A DNA stretch of 64,000 nucleotides from Epiperipatus broadwayi (lineage: Eukaryota > Onychophora > Udeonychophora > Euonychophora > Peripatidae): assembly GCA_028023455.1 (NCBI GenBank), contig JAQFVV010000021.1, positions 5,236,853 to 5,300,852 of the forward strand, read 5' to 3'. Positions 24,501-36,548 of this stretch are shown here, piece by piece. The first letter of the stretch is position 1; each line of letters begins with the position of its first letter. The position numbers and the translations under genes were made by a program. A model generated the notes under the pieces. That model saw only the letters and a program-made list of their open reading frames with translations, was not told the DNA's origin and made no database searches.

Positions 24501-24540
24501 CATGCTTTGACGATTTTGCAATTTCAAGGTCTTCATCCCG
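24501..24540 (-). ncRNA. Weak hammerhead-like motif
   Basis: The minus strand reads GGGATGA-AGACC then AAAATCGTC, with the order but not the exact bases of a hammerhead core. Probably a decayed Penelope-type end or chance. Confidence 0.2.
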
Positions 24541-25044
24541 AAAATAAATGTAATATAGGTAAATATTCAATTAAATTTTTTTATTATTATTTGAATATTA
24601 TTTAAAATTTTATTACTTGATAAATTATAATTTATTGGTGTGTTTGTACTAGTGTCTGTGTAGTATATAAATTATACTTGTATTCAAATACAACGAAAGT
24701 AATGATTTATGTACAATGTAACTTTAGGGCTCTGACTCAAGTTTGAGGCAACCTTATTTTATTGACATAATGATTCTCAAAAGGTTTAATAATTTATTAG
24801 TGTGTTTGTACTTTTATGTATGTGTTTGTATAACAAGTAATGATTTTTATACATAAAATTAGGCTATTATAGAGTAGCTCAATGTAAATTTCAAGTCTGA
24901 TTATGAGATGTACAGAAAGGGTTGCAGTTGATGAAGCAATCACAAAATTTACTGGGCGTAGTACCATGTGAAAATATACTCTTAAAACCAATAGAGGTTT
25001 CAAGTGGTGTGTGTGTGTGGTGATAGCCACAATTGTTATGCATA

Positions 25045-25115
25045 CCACATGGAATTGTATGCAGGCAAAGAATCAAATTCTAATTCTTGCCTATGCCTTG
25101 GTATTCATGCTGTGG
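25045..25115. repeat. Imperfect hairpin of about 70 nt
   Basis: CCACATGGAATTGTATGCAGGC with GCAAAGAAT pairs imperfectly with ATTCTTGCCTATGCC and the downstream GTGG. It could be a small foldback repeat; a precursor-microRNA-like shape cannot be excluded by eye. Confidence 0.3.
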
Positions 25116-26424
25116 AGTCAATAGTTTTGCCACATTTTACATCATATTATTTTCAAGTCTATAGCTAGCAAATGGGCTACATGCAAATAAATTATATTTC
25201 TATGGGACAATAAATATAATAAGATAGCATTACTTGTGTGCACAAAAAATATAAAATGAAAAGAGGAGACTCATTTTATCATTGATGCAGACAGCCTTCA
25301 ATTTCTAGTTTTGGATAGATAAGAAGCCAATTGCTATGATTACAAATGCATACCCACCTTCTGGAAATGATTTATTTTGTGTCTTTTATTAGGATGAATC
25401 TTTTTCTTATAGACACCTTGAGATTTTTTGACTTTTGGGGTAGAAGATAAAAATGAAAAATTCTTATGCTATTACTTTTGTAAGTTCTGAAGCTATGGAT
25501 TATATCAGGTAAGAGGTTATTATATATGGTATGAATGAGAATTTTGTAAGGAATGCACAATAATTATCTATAAAGATGTAATTTTAAACTTAGTTTAATA
25601 CATTAGAAATTATGAACAAACAATAAAGTAATAATTTTTTCAGATATTGATATTTCTTTTTTTCTTACTTTTTAATGGTAATCATTATTTGTCTTAGCCT
25701 TATTTTCCCCTTAATGTGTCTATCAATGTAAAGCTTTTTGCTCTAACATTATTAAAACCGAAGTTATTGCGAAAATTGGTCTCAAATCAATTTTTAAAAA
25801 ATTCAATATGGTACCAAATCTCTTAAAATAGTTAAGCAAGGGAACTTAACAACATGATAATATTATAAATAATTTGGATTTAAATAATTCTTTGTGGCAA
25901 TTTTTTAAAATAAAATTTGTTTCAATTTTCTTATTAAAATAACATTTAAAACTACCATTTTTTTTTTAAAAAAAAAAACCTTTAAACTTATTACTTCTGA
26001 AATTAAACAAATTTGAAATTTATTATGTCACTTTTCATTTCCAATGCTTGACCATTTTTTAATGATCTTTTCCAAACATACTAATTATATTTATGAAGAC
26101 TGAAAAATATTAATATTATATCTTATCTGTACATGTAAAAATCAATTAAAAATAAAATTATCTATAACAAATTATAACATGTTTTTAAAAGTATAAATAT
26201 AACTTAAAATTTACAAAACAATTTTCTTTTTATGTACCAAAACTACTGATGTTTTTTACATTTTTTTTTTGTTTTTACATTTTACATACTTAAAAAAAAT
26301 TAAATATTTATAATAATGAGAATAAAGTATAATATTTATCTTCTTCCAATTTTAGTAATGTTATAGTGAAATGGAAGTGTACATTTATCAATAATTTTTG
26401 TATACATGAAATATATATATAACC

Positions 26425-26525
26425 ATTAGAAACCAGTCAACACTTAGACAATCCCAATATAGATAACAATCAACAATTTTAAACTGTTGTCAAGGCAACC
26501 TTTTAACAATAAAGGTGGAATCCCT
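26425..26525 (+). repeat. Dispersed repeat family D copy
   Basis: Contains CAATCAACAATTTTAAACTG then TTGTCAAGGCAACC and an AATAAAGGTGGAATCC end. Related copies are at 36,565-36,640 and 36,865-36,950 (minus) and at 61,188-61,250 (plus). The core TTGTC/GACAA is itself a small inverted repeat. Confidence 0.6.
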
Positions 26526-26570
26526 ATATATATATATATACACACACACACAACTGGAAAAAGAAATATG

Positions 26571-28671
26571 TTGTAAGGGTAACTTACAATCTTATTAAGC
26601 TTGCTTGTTTATGTGCAATATCATACCATAAACTTAAAAATATAATTGTAAGTTTATAAATACATTATCCTTTTACATTAAAATACCCATATACATACAT
26701 ACATAACTTAAACGTTATATTACAAAACTTTAATAACAAAAGTATACTTATATTTAAATCATTCATGTATGTGTATAAAATATTTATTAAGTTAACTAAC
26801 ATCACTAATCAAGATACAAAACATAGAGATAATCTTAGATCAAGTTGGATCTCAGCAACTAAATGTGAAGGAAATAAAATTAGAGATCAATTACGCAATT
26901 ATTAATTATGATGCAGTCAACAATAATCAAATACAAAATCATGAAATAAAATAATAATTTAACACATGCTAATTACTGGAAGTCGATTCTAATAATTTCC
27001 AAATTAATTCTATCTTTTACAAATGAACTAGTCATTATGCACAGATATTTTGCTGTATTCGAATACTGAACACATTAAAAAGATGGATTAATAGTTTGAA
27101 CAAATTTTCTTTATTTATAGAATCTTCATTAGCAGAGAATTCTGGTATCACTCAAAAAAAGGAGTAAATAAATTACTCTTTAATATCAATAATACTTTAA
27201 AAATGAAATTATCTTTAATATAATAATTAGAGAAATTCTTAACGATATCATTATAAATTTGAATTTTAAGGAAGATAAATATCATCAAAAACATTTATAT
27301 ATCTAAATAAAATATTTTAAAAAGATTCCAACTTATAGAAAATGCATCGTGATTAAAGACAACTTGGCATAGGATCAAATGCCATTGTTTTAACCTAAAA
27401 CACTGTAATTACTTCATTCCTACTGAAATGCCTAATATATATATATTTCATTTATATAATTCAATATCCAACTTCAATTTATAGTGAGGTCACATATGAA
27501 AAGGGATATCAACATCATGCAAGAGGAATGCTTATGAAACAACGAATTATGCTGATTGCCTCACCGATGATTGATGACCAGAAAACAAAATAACTTTACT
27601 TTCAACATTTCATATCATCTTTGCATATCAACATCAATAAATATTTAATTTTATCTCCATTGCTTCTAAAATCTACTTATGTTGGAATAATCCATTTTGG
27701 AAAATCATTAGATGAAAAGAAAATGCAAAGATCATTGGGTTAATTTTTTTTTTTTATTTAATAAAATTTAGGTATTCCTTACAAAGCGACTTGACCAAAG
27801 TAAACTTAATATGAAGGTAAGATTTTATTGTTCTACATATTAAATTCATTCAATTATGACAAGACAGAATTTGTGTTTATTACAAATTTAATTAATTTAG
27901 TAATATTTGTTTATTATTCTGTATAAATGATTAATAATCCTTGGATGAAAGATCTTTTCTTTTAACAATAGGGACCATACATAGATGGGAGGTCTTACAG
28001 AAAGGGAATTTCGTCAAAAGGATTTTGATATTATAAAGACTTTTATTTATAATGTTTAAATTAAATTTATTTAGCTAGTGTTATTATTTTTGAAATTATA
28101 AAAAAATATTTATTTTGTTTACAACCTATTAAATATTGTTTGTGTTATGATATATATCTACTATGGGAATATGGGAAGGTATCATTTTAAATTTTATATA
28201 CTAATATAGAAATGTATGTAAAGCGCTCATAATATATTTTTTATATAAAGATAAATCTAAATTGTTATCAGTTAATAAATATTGTTAAATTTTTTTATTT
28301 TAAGAAAGTCTCTGATTTATTTAACTTATTTATTTATTTTTACAATAAAATAAGATTGAGTACACATACTCATATATATATATATATATCATCCTGATTT
28401 AACATCATGATAACTAGGTTAAAAGTAATTTTGAGAATCTCTTGAAATTATATTAAGTGTTATTATTGCTACAGGATATTGATGGACCCCTGAAGAGAGT
28501 TAAGTATAAAATTCACCCTGAGTTCAAATACTGAGCATAACAGAATAATCAAGAGATGAAGATTGGATGAACTGGTCTAAATTGTATCTGTATTGGATAT
28601 TTAAATATTAAATTATTTTATTTGAAATAGATGCAATCATGGATTAAACTTTTATCGCATCATTCATGGCA
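26571..28671 (+). repeat. Gypsy element left LTR (about 2.1 kb)
   Basis: Starts TTGTAAGGGTAACTTACAAT and is colinear with 32,906-36,101 through many shared blocks, ending near TCATTCATGGCA. Long LTRs of this size are unusual but known. The two LTRs differ by numerous substitutions and indels, so the insertion is old. I could not find a target duplication at the outer ends. Confidence 0.75.
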
Positions 28672-29662
28672 TCCTATATGAAGACCATAAGTCTGACTGT
28701 TGTCCTTCATTCCTTAAGGAAATGAGGACCATTACATATGGTTCCAAATTTTAGGGGTATGAAGCAATAGTTTATCATCAATTACATCCATTAAAAAAAT
28801 TATAAAATTTTATGGAATATTCATGATAGATAATTTCAACCATCAAAGGATGAGATAATTTTTATCTGCCCATCCTTGCATATGCATTAAATGGATTATA
28901 TCCTGTACATGTGGGGTTCAGATTGACCTTAGATCAACATGAGTGTGATAAGAATCTCAGCCTCAGGGTGGCCTTTGAGCATTCCATCATCAGATTTTCA
29001 ATTGGATGGACGGTTGAAGAGTTGGAGTGTGGAGTAGATTGAAGCCTGTCCATTAAAGTATAAGGATTGTCTATCTTAATATATATCTGAGCACTTATAG
29101 TATATATGTATAGAGATGATAATCTGGACTAACTGATGATTGCTGGTTTAGCATGAAATACGTATATTGGTGATTATTTATCTTTTCAACATGTATTTAA
29201 GTGTATCAGTGTTATTAGATAGAGTGGAGAGTGGTGGGTCGTGTGAAAGTCTGTTCTCATATACCCTATATGTTAACACTATTAATAAAAAAGGAAGAAA
29301 AATTATAAAGACCCAAACCATTGGAAAGGAAAAACCTTATGGCCTAACTCTGTAGATAACCAGTCATATAATAAAAACTGGAATCATAATGATCAACTTA
29401 TATTACAAACTCCACAATAACTTAGAGAAACCCCAAAAACAGCATATAGTAATCACACTCCCAAAATCCAGCCAAAATCAAACTAAAATGATACTTGAGG
29501 GAATGTTCCTCACCTCAAGACGCCATATTAACATTGAGGAACAAAAGTATAAATCAAATTCCAGACCGAGAAATCACCGATTTAATGTGTTCATAGGAAG
29601 ATAAGGCTCCTAATTATGACTTACAAAGCTGCGCTACGATAGATATTATATTTGAGAGTGTA
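28672..29662 (+). pseudogene. Gypsy element leader and degraded gag region
   Basis: Lies between the left LTR and the protease. Open frames 29,167-29,355 and 29,389-29,604 are in the place of gag but show no zinc knuckle or major homology region that I can recognise. The first part also contains a block related to the hammerhead array of 58 kb (29,060-29,190). No clear primer-binding site was identified. Confidence 0.4.
29060..29190 (+). ncRNA. Hammerhead ribozyme, family H2, single copy
   Basis: Stem I ACTAA/TTGGT (29,128-29,132 with 29,167-29,171), core CTGATGA (29,133-29,139), stem II TGCT/AGCA (29,141-29,144 with 29,150-29,153), GAA (29,155-29,157), stem III ATAC/GTAT (29,158-29,165) and cleavage triplet ATA. 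Stem III has no loop, so pairing between two molecules would be needed. The 10.1-11.1 pair is T-T here, where the comparison of copies implies an original G-C. Upstream and downstream flanks resemble the 58-kb array units. Confidence 0.55.
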
Positions 29663-29971
29663 ATGGTCAAAGCCCTATTAGATTCTGGTAGCCTAATCTC
29701 AGTAATATCAAATAGATTTTATCAAGAAATATTAATTAAGAATTCTAACATTAAAACATTAACTCTCAGATCAGTACAGGTGACCATGGCTAATAGTAGA
29801 AAAGCCAAACTAACACCTAAACTGATTTGGATTCAAATCGAAATTGGCCAAACAATACTCTATCATGTATTCTTAATACTGAATGGTTTAATACATGATG
29901 TAATTCTGGGGGCAGATTTCTTACATTTGAACACATCATTGATTTCTCTAATAAAACAGAATAAGCAATGA
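29663..29971 (+). pseudogene. Gypsy aspartic protease (retropepsin) remnant
   Basis: A frame of 102 codons begins with A-L-L-D-S-G-S, the retropepsin catalytic motif in D-S-G form, about 8 residues from its start. About 75 residues on it shows V-I-L-G-A-D-F-L, the conserved motif that precedes the end of the domain. Between them are hydrophobic beta-strand-like stretches. In the element the protease would cleave the Gag-Pol polyprotein. The frame stops just before the RT segment, so the original pol frame is broken here. The domain itself is well conserved, so confidence in the family is high. Confidence 0.85.
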
Positions 29972-30770
29972 GGTCTTGGAAATGACATTGCTTCCAAGAT
30001 ATGATTTATTTGAAGTTGATTGTATAATATCTACCATCCCAGAGGCACTCATAGATGATAAAATCACAGAATCCAATTTACTTGGAAATGAAGATGCAAT
30101 AAAATTACAATCTATTATTAAGAAGTTCAACCCAGTTTTCTCGGATATACCAGAAGTGATAGGTTTTCAACAAAGAATTAAATTAATAAATGACTGACCA
30201 TTTCAATCCAGATTATATCCTATTTCATTCCAGTATTGTGCAGAAATATCCAAACAGATTAATAAAAGGTTGGATTGGGGAATTATTTCCAAATACTATT
30301 CACTCTACTGCAATCCAGTTGTAATTGTGAAGAAAAAAAATGGGTCAATGAGATTTTGTTTAGATGCTTGTCAAATTAAATAAAATTACTGTTCCTGACA
30401 GGAATATACCACACCCATACATGAATTATTCATGAAATTTGGAAATAAAAAGGTGTTTTCCACCTTTGATCTAACCTCTAGTTATTGGTAGATTGAACTT
30501 CATCCAGAACATTACCAATAGACTGCATTCCAATATGAAGGTTTTACTTATCAATTTAATAGGATGCCCTTTGGATTGATAAATAGTGGTGCTGGTCTGA
30601 TAAGATGCTTAGTGAGCTTAAACAGATCATTACCATTTATGTGGATGATGTGATAATTGCATCTATCACAACTGAAGAACATCTTCAACATTTAACTGTA
30701 TTTTTTGAAGAGTGCCAAAAAAAGGGATTAAAATTAATTTCAAGAAGAGCACATTAATTTGTAACCAATA
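29972..30770 (+). pseudogene. Gypsy reverse transcriptase remnant
   Basis: Several frames are needed. A linker with F-S-D-I-P (about 30,135) leads into the RT. Next come N-P-V-V-I-V-K-K-K-N-G-S-M-R-F-C-L-D (about 30,310-30,368), then F-S-T-F-D-L-T-S-S-Y-W (about 30,458) with the first catalytic aspartate, and F-Q-Y-E-G-F then M-P-F-G-L-I-N (about 30,530-30,585). The active-site Y-V-D-D-V-I-I-A lies at 30,637-30,660. This order is that of Ty3/Gypsy RT. In-frame stops and at least two frameshifts make it non-functional. Confidence 0.88.
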
Positions 30771-31530
30771 GGTCTTCTTAGGTTACATCATTGGTTGCAA
30801 TGGGATAGGACCTCATCCAGATAAGATCAGTGCCATTCAAAACTTTCCTAAACCCACCAAAAAAATACAACAACAAATTTGGTCATTTTTAGGCTTATGT
30901 AATTTTAATAATCGTTTTTATCAGAAATTTTCTGACTATATGGAACTGTTGTTGAGACTCATTAGGAAAGATGAGTGATGAAATTGAACCCAAGAACAGG
31001 ATGAGGCATTTACAAATATTAAAACAGGGTTCTTAGAGCAAACTATGTTAGCTTTTCCCGATTTTAATAAACCATTCATTGTCCGAACTGATAGTCATGG
31101 TTACGGATTAGGGGTAACACTATCCCAAATCCAGGAGGATTGCCAACCTGGAGTCCTATACTTTATTAGACATCATCTGAAGGGTCCAGAAATAAAATAT
31201 ATGGTCACTGAGAAATAGTGTGGGCCTTCCAGAAATTTCAACAGATGCTTCTCAGATCAGAGATTATAGTGATCACAGATCACAAAAGCTTCACATTCCT
31301 GAATCATAACTATTTGACCAATACACAGTTAGTCAGATAAAGTCTATTGTTACAGGAATTCATCTATATAGTACAATACTGTAAAGAATCTGAGAATGTT
31401 ATGGCCAATGTATTGAGTCAAAATCCATGTAAGTCAGAACAAAACCATCTATCAACAGAAAATGCCTACATAACAAATATCAACATGATTAATAGTAATG
31501 TAGAGAATGATTTAGAAAAATTTACATGAA
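30771..31530 (+). pseudogene. Gypsy RT connection and RNase H remnant
   Basis: After the RT palm, thumb-like sequence with L-G-Y-I-I and P-H-P-D-K-I (about 30,780-30,830) is followed by an RNase H segment with A-F-P-D-F-N-K-P-F and V-R-T-D-S-H-G-Y-G-L-G (31,050-31,110), which holds the first catalytic aspartate. Further on is an N-V-M-A-N-V-L-S segment (31,395-31,420), matching the usual D-x-L-S end of the domain with the acidic residue replaced. Stops interrupt the frame. Confidence 0.75.
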
Positions 31531-31559
31531 ATACAATTTAATGACCCTATTTTAAACCC

Positions 31560-32760
31560 CATCATAAGAGTCTTAGGAAGAGAAAGTTTTGAATGCTCTG
31601 AAAGATCTCAACCATTATAAGTTAGAAAATCTGGTCTTACTTCACCAAACTAATAAAGATATAGATTAATGACGGGTAATAATATCTAAAATTTTACATA
31701 TCCCATTCATAAAGAATATCCACTGTTTATATGAACATTTCGGTGCCCACAAAACAGAACATACTTTGAAAAATTAGTTTTATTGCCAAAAATATAGAAA
31801 GATATCTTTAAATTACTTCATAATTGTATTATATGCTTAAGAGCCAAATCAGTAAATAAAGATTTCAGTAATATGTTAAAACCTATTATCCCTGAAAGAC
31901 CAAATGAGATCTTAGTCATAGATTATTATGAACCCTTGCCTCCGTTTAATAAACAAAAGTACTTATTCACTTATAATCTCTTTTCCAAAAATGTTTCAGC
32001 CTACCCAATACCTCAAGATAATATTAGACATATTGTCAGAGTATTAGATACCCTCCATTTCATAATAATAGGAAAACCTAAAGTCATACTAACAGATCAT
32101 GGTACACTTTTCCTATCTAAAAATTGGAAGTAGCTAGAAAATCACAAATAAAACACATGCTCATATCCATTAGAAATCCACAATCAAGCCCTTCAAATGT
32201 GTAATGCAGGAGCTTGAACATTTGTTTAGGACTTACTTGGAAGATGACCATAGAGGATGGATAAAACAAACAGAACGTGTAATAAATTATATTAACTGGA
32301 GTGTAAATGAAACTACTGGATTGACACCTATTAAACTACACTACAATAAAGAAATTCCAAATTTATTCAAAATAACCAATCTCCAATTAAACTCAACCAG
32401 ACCGATATAAATTATGATATACAAATAGCATGTCAAAGATTAATAAATAAATCAGAGCTTAGAAGTAAAAACAGAAAGAAAGATAGCCACCAATTGAAAA
32501 TAGGAGACAAGGTTTTTATAAAGACCCATAACCTTAGTAAACAACTTCAAAACAAATGCCATAAATTCTATAATCCATAACAAGGATCATTTACTATAAT
32601 AAAACCAACAGGTCCAAATGCATTCTGGATATAGATGGGGAAATAAAAGGTACATAATAATGCCCACATTCTTAAACCATATTTTGGTCAAACAGAAAGT
32701 TTAAATAACTATCACATGCAGATTATAGAAGGAGAAAGAGAAGGGAAACAACATTAAATA
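31560..32760 (+). pseudogene. Gypsy integrase remnant
   Basis: An H-E/H-F-G-A-H-K-T zinc-binding-type segment (about 31,730-31,755) precedes a core with E-I-L-V-I-D-Y-Y (about 31,907, first catalytic aspartate) and P-K-V-I-L-T-D-H-G-T-L-F (about 32,075-32,110, second). The third acidic residue region is followed by W-S-V-N-E-T-T-G-L-T-P-I-K-L-H-Y (about 32,300-32,345), typical of Gypsy integrases. The reading is split over three frames. A basic C-terminal region follows, with a polypurine tract beyond it at the LTR boundary. Confidence 0.82.
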
Positions 32761-32895
32761 AAAAAATTAGGGATAATCATTTAAATGATGAGAACACCTA
32801 GGCTAATATATATATATACATATAACACTAGAACACACATATACACTGTGAGTGTTGAAATTTTCTTATCATATTAGAAAATTTTAACCCTGTAC

Positions 32896-32905
32896 AGGAG
32901 GAGAG
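32896..32905 (+). promoter_or_regulatory. Polypurine tract of the Gypsy element
   Basis: AGGAGGAGAG lies immediately before the right LTR, the position of the plus-strand primer in LTR retrotransposons. Confidence 0.75.
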
Positions 32906-35900
32906 TTATAAGGGTAACTTACAATCGTATTAAGCTCACTTGTTTATGCGAAATATCATCCCATAAACTTAAAAATATAGTTATAAGTTTATAAATAATA
33001 AATACACATGTATAAAATTTAAATGTTATATTATAAAATTTTAATAACAAAAGTATACTTATATTTCAGTCATTCATATATATATATATGTATAAAATAT
33101 TTATTAAGTTAACTAACATCACTAATCAAGATGCAAAACATAGAGATAACCTTAGGTCAAGTTGTATCTTAGCAACTAAACATGAAGGAAATAAAATTAG
33201 AGCTCAATTACACAATTATTAATTATGATGCAGTCAACAATAATCGAATACAAAATTGTGAAATGAAATAGTAATTTAACACATGCTAATTACTGGAAGT
33301 TGATTCCACTATAAAAGCTAAATCAACTAATTTCCAAATCGATTCTATCTTTTACAAATGAATTAGTCACTATTCATAGTAATTTTGCTGTGTTCAAATA
33401 CTGAACACATTAAAAAGATGGATCAATAGTTTGAACAAATTTTCCTTATTTATAAAATTGTTAGCAGAGAACTCTAATATCATTCAAGAAAAGAGTAAAT
33501 AAATTACTTTTTAATATCATTAATGATAATTTCAAAAACAAAATTATCTTTAATATAATAATTAGAGAAATTCTTAACGATATTGTTTTAAACTTTAATT
33601 TTAAGGAAGATAAATATCATCAAAAACATTTATATATCTAAATAAAATTATTTTAAAAAGATTTCAAGTTACAGAAAATGCACTGTGAGTAAAGACAATT
33701 TTCCACAGGATCAAATGCTATTGTTCTAACCTAAAACAGTGTAATTACTCATTCCTATTGAAATGACTAATATATATATATCTCATCTGTATAATTCAAT
33801 ATCAAACTTCGATTTATAGCGAAGTAACTTATGAAAAGGGATGTCAATATCATGCAAGAGGAATGTTTATGAAACAATGGATTATACTGATTGCCTCAAT
33901 GATAATTGATGACCGGAAAATAAAAGAACTTTATTCTTAAGAAACATTATTGCTCAAATTATGGAAAATGAATAGGACAATATCATAAACTTTCAACACA
34001 TCATATCATCTTTGCATATGAACATCCATAAATATTTAAACTCATTTCCATTGCTTTAAAATCTACTTATGTCGGAATAATCCATAGTGGAAAATCATTA
34101 GATGAAAAGATCATTGGAATAATTTTGTATTTATTTAATAAAATTTAAGTCTTCCTTACAAAACAATTTGACCAGGTTAATAAGTAAATTTAATATGAAG
34201 GTAAGATTTTGTTGTTCTTCATATTAAATTCATCCACTTATGGCAAGACAGAATTTTTGTTTATTACTAATTTAATTAATTTAGTAATATTTGTTTATTT
34301 ATTATTTTTTTATAAATGATTAATATCCTTGTATGAAAGATCTTTTCTTTTAACAATAGGGACCATACATAAATGGGGTCTTACAGAAAGGAAATTTCCT
34401 CAAAAGGATTGGATATTATTATAAAGATTTTTATTTATAATGTTTAAATTAAATTTATTTAGCTAGTGTTATTATAATTTTTGGAATTATAAAAAAATAT
34501 TTTTGTTTACGGCCTATTAAATATTGTTTGTGTTATGATACATATCTACTATGGGAAGGTATCATTTTAAATACTAATATAGTAGAAATGTACGTAAAGC
34601 ACTCATAATAAATTTTGTTATATAAAAATAAATTTAAATTGTTGTCAGTTTATAAATATTGTTACATTTTTTTATTTTAAGAAAGTCTCGGATTTATTTA
34701 AATTATTTATTTTACTTTTATAATAAGATAAGATTGAATACACATACCCATATATATATATCATCTTGACTTAACATCATGATAACTTGATTGAAAGTAA
34801 TTTTGAAAATCTATTGAAATTATATTAATTATTGCTACAGGATATTGATGGAGCCCTGAAGAGAGTTAAGTGCAAAATTCACCCTGAATACTGAGCATAA
34901 TGGAATAATCAAGAGAGGTGAAGATTGGATGACCTAGTCTAAGTTGTATCTGTACTGAATATTTAAATATTAAATTACGCCTGGGTCTCATTTTACACGA
35001 TAGATCTTCAGAAAACACGCGCAAAAGAAATCGCACAAAAATAGACGTAACTTACCTTGAAAAAGGGGGAATACAGACTGTGATTTTTCAAAAATCGCAT
35101 AAAAGCAAAGCACCAATGTAAAAATACTTTAAAATTCATGCAAAAAAAAAAAAAATAAGGAAATAAAATATGACTAATAAAAAATTTCAAATTTGAAAAA
35201 AATTGATACAAGACAAACTTTTTTTAACTATAATATTTAATTTTATTCAAAACAATATATTTTTATGCATAATTTACATTTTTTTAATACACATTTTAAT
35301 TATTATCGCTATTTGCTGATAAACAGATTCATTTGCAAACTGGTAAAAAATCAGATTCTTCACAAGAGGAAATACAACTAGCGCCAACTTCATTCTCATG
35401 TTATGTTAATGGTTTTCTGGTGACAACGTAATTAGTAATTAATCTAACTAAAAATTAAATTCTTATTTTTGTCGTTAATTTTTTAATTTTCAATTCCATT
35501 TTAAAATCAAATTTCGTTTCACATCACATTAATTTCAGGTCACCTTAAGTAATTTTTAAATTGTTAATTACAATTAAAAATCAGATTTTAATTTTTAATT
35601 GTCAAATTTAATTGTGCCCACTGCTATTACTCACCTTTTAAAAATAAACTTGCGGACAATAAATGATTAATAATTGATTATGTTCTTTTTTAAAAAGCAA
35701 AAACAGAATGTGATTTAAAATACAAAATTAACACGCACAATGTTTGAACAAATTTACATCATAATCTTGTAAAATTTAATGTGGGTATACATAAAATGTG
35801 GAAATCATGATTTTAATTTCATTATTGCATAAAATCTTACTATTATAAAGCACTGAAAAGATTGAAATTACTAAGATGAAAGTCAAATTCCAATAATGTG

Positions 35901-36101
35901 CTATTACTTTCAATATGACATAAGTACGTGGAATTTATTATTTAAAGTAATAGCGCATTATTGGAGTTAGACTTCCGAAGAAACATGAATCGCGTAACTT
36001 CAAAATCACGTTAAATAAATCCACGTAAAATGAGACTCAGGTGTATTTTATTTGAAATAGATGCAATCATGGATTAAACTTTTATCACATCATTCATGTC
36101 A
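32906..36101 (+). repeat. Gypsy element right LTR, split by a DNA transposon
   Basis: Homologous to 26,571-28,671. Continuity is broken at 34,977 and resumes at 36,044, so the LTR itself is about 2.1 kb. The sequence around the break matches the uninterrupted left LTR at about 28,616. Confidence 0.75.
34976..36045 (-). mobile_element. TA-target DNA transposon, internally deleted copy
   Basis: Terminal inverted repeats C-G/A-CCTGGGTCTCATTTTAC (34,978) and GTAAAATGAGACTCAGGTG (ending 36,043). TA is duplicated on both sides. The empty site is visible in the other LTR, which proves that exactly one TA was added. The interior contains, on the minus strand near 35,330-35,420, a decayed version of the C-terminal frame present in the 48-kb relative. 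The open frame 35,008-35,211 is not a gene. TA duplication fits Tc1/mariner/pogo-type elements. Confidence 0.85.
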
Positions 36102-36545
36102 TCTGATATATATCCAAAATTGTTAATGCTATGTAATAAAATATTACAAGCAAACTTATGTCATCATATCTAAATTGTATTGTGTACCCTATTTATTTAT
36201 ATTCTGCAGTTTTCAGTTGGAAGATAATAATCTTCCAAAAGGCAAATAATATATTTGTAAATATTAATAATAATGATATTATATATATATTAGTGTTCAA
36301 TATTTAAAATATTTCTTAAAAAAAAGAAGGAAATATTAACCTAAAAAGTGAAAGAGAATAGATGACATCAATATCTATATTAAAAGTCTTGATTACAATT
36401 CCTCACACAAAAGTAAAACAATAGAATAAAAAGATGATTAAACAATTATATATGATGTGATAAACTGATGTGAACCATGCAAATATATCTCTTTGCGCAC
36501 TTGGGACTTTATTCTTTCTCTCTCTATATATATATGTAATAATAC
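36102..36545. other. AT-rich sequence, no feature recognised
   Basis: Includes TA-rich microsatellite sequence at 36,279-36,290 and 36,522-36,535. Confidence 0.5.
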
Positions 36546-36548
36546 TCA

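Larger units (their letters stand above)
22729..26420. other. No gene recognised
   Basis: Very AT-rich DNA. The open frames at 24,797-25,076 and 25,372-25,560 lack domains. It contains the hammerhead-like motifs and the hairpin listed separately, and a (GT)n run at 25,005-25,020. Confidence 0.5.

Noticed and set aside
28483-28500. CTGAAGAGAG in the LTR (also at 34,855) as a hammerhead core
   Set aside because: No stem II or GAAA box downstream; conserved simply because both LTRs carry it.
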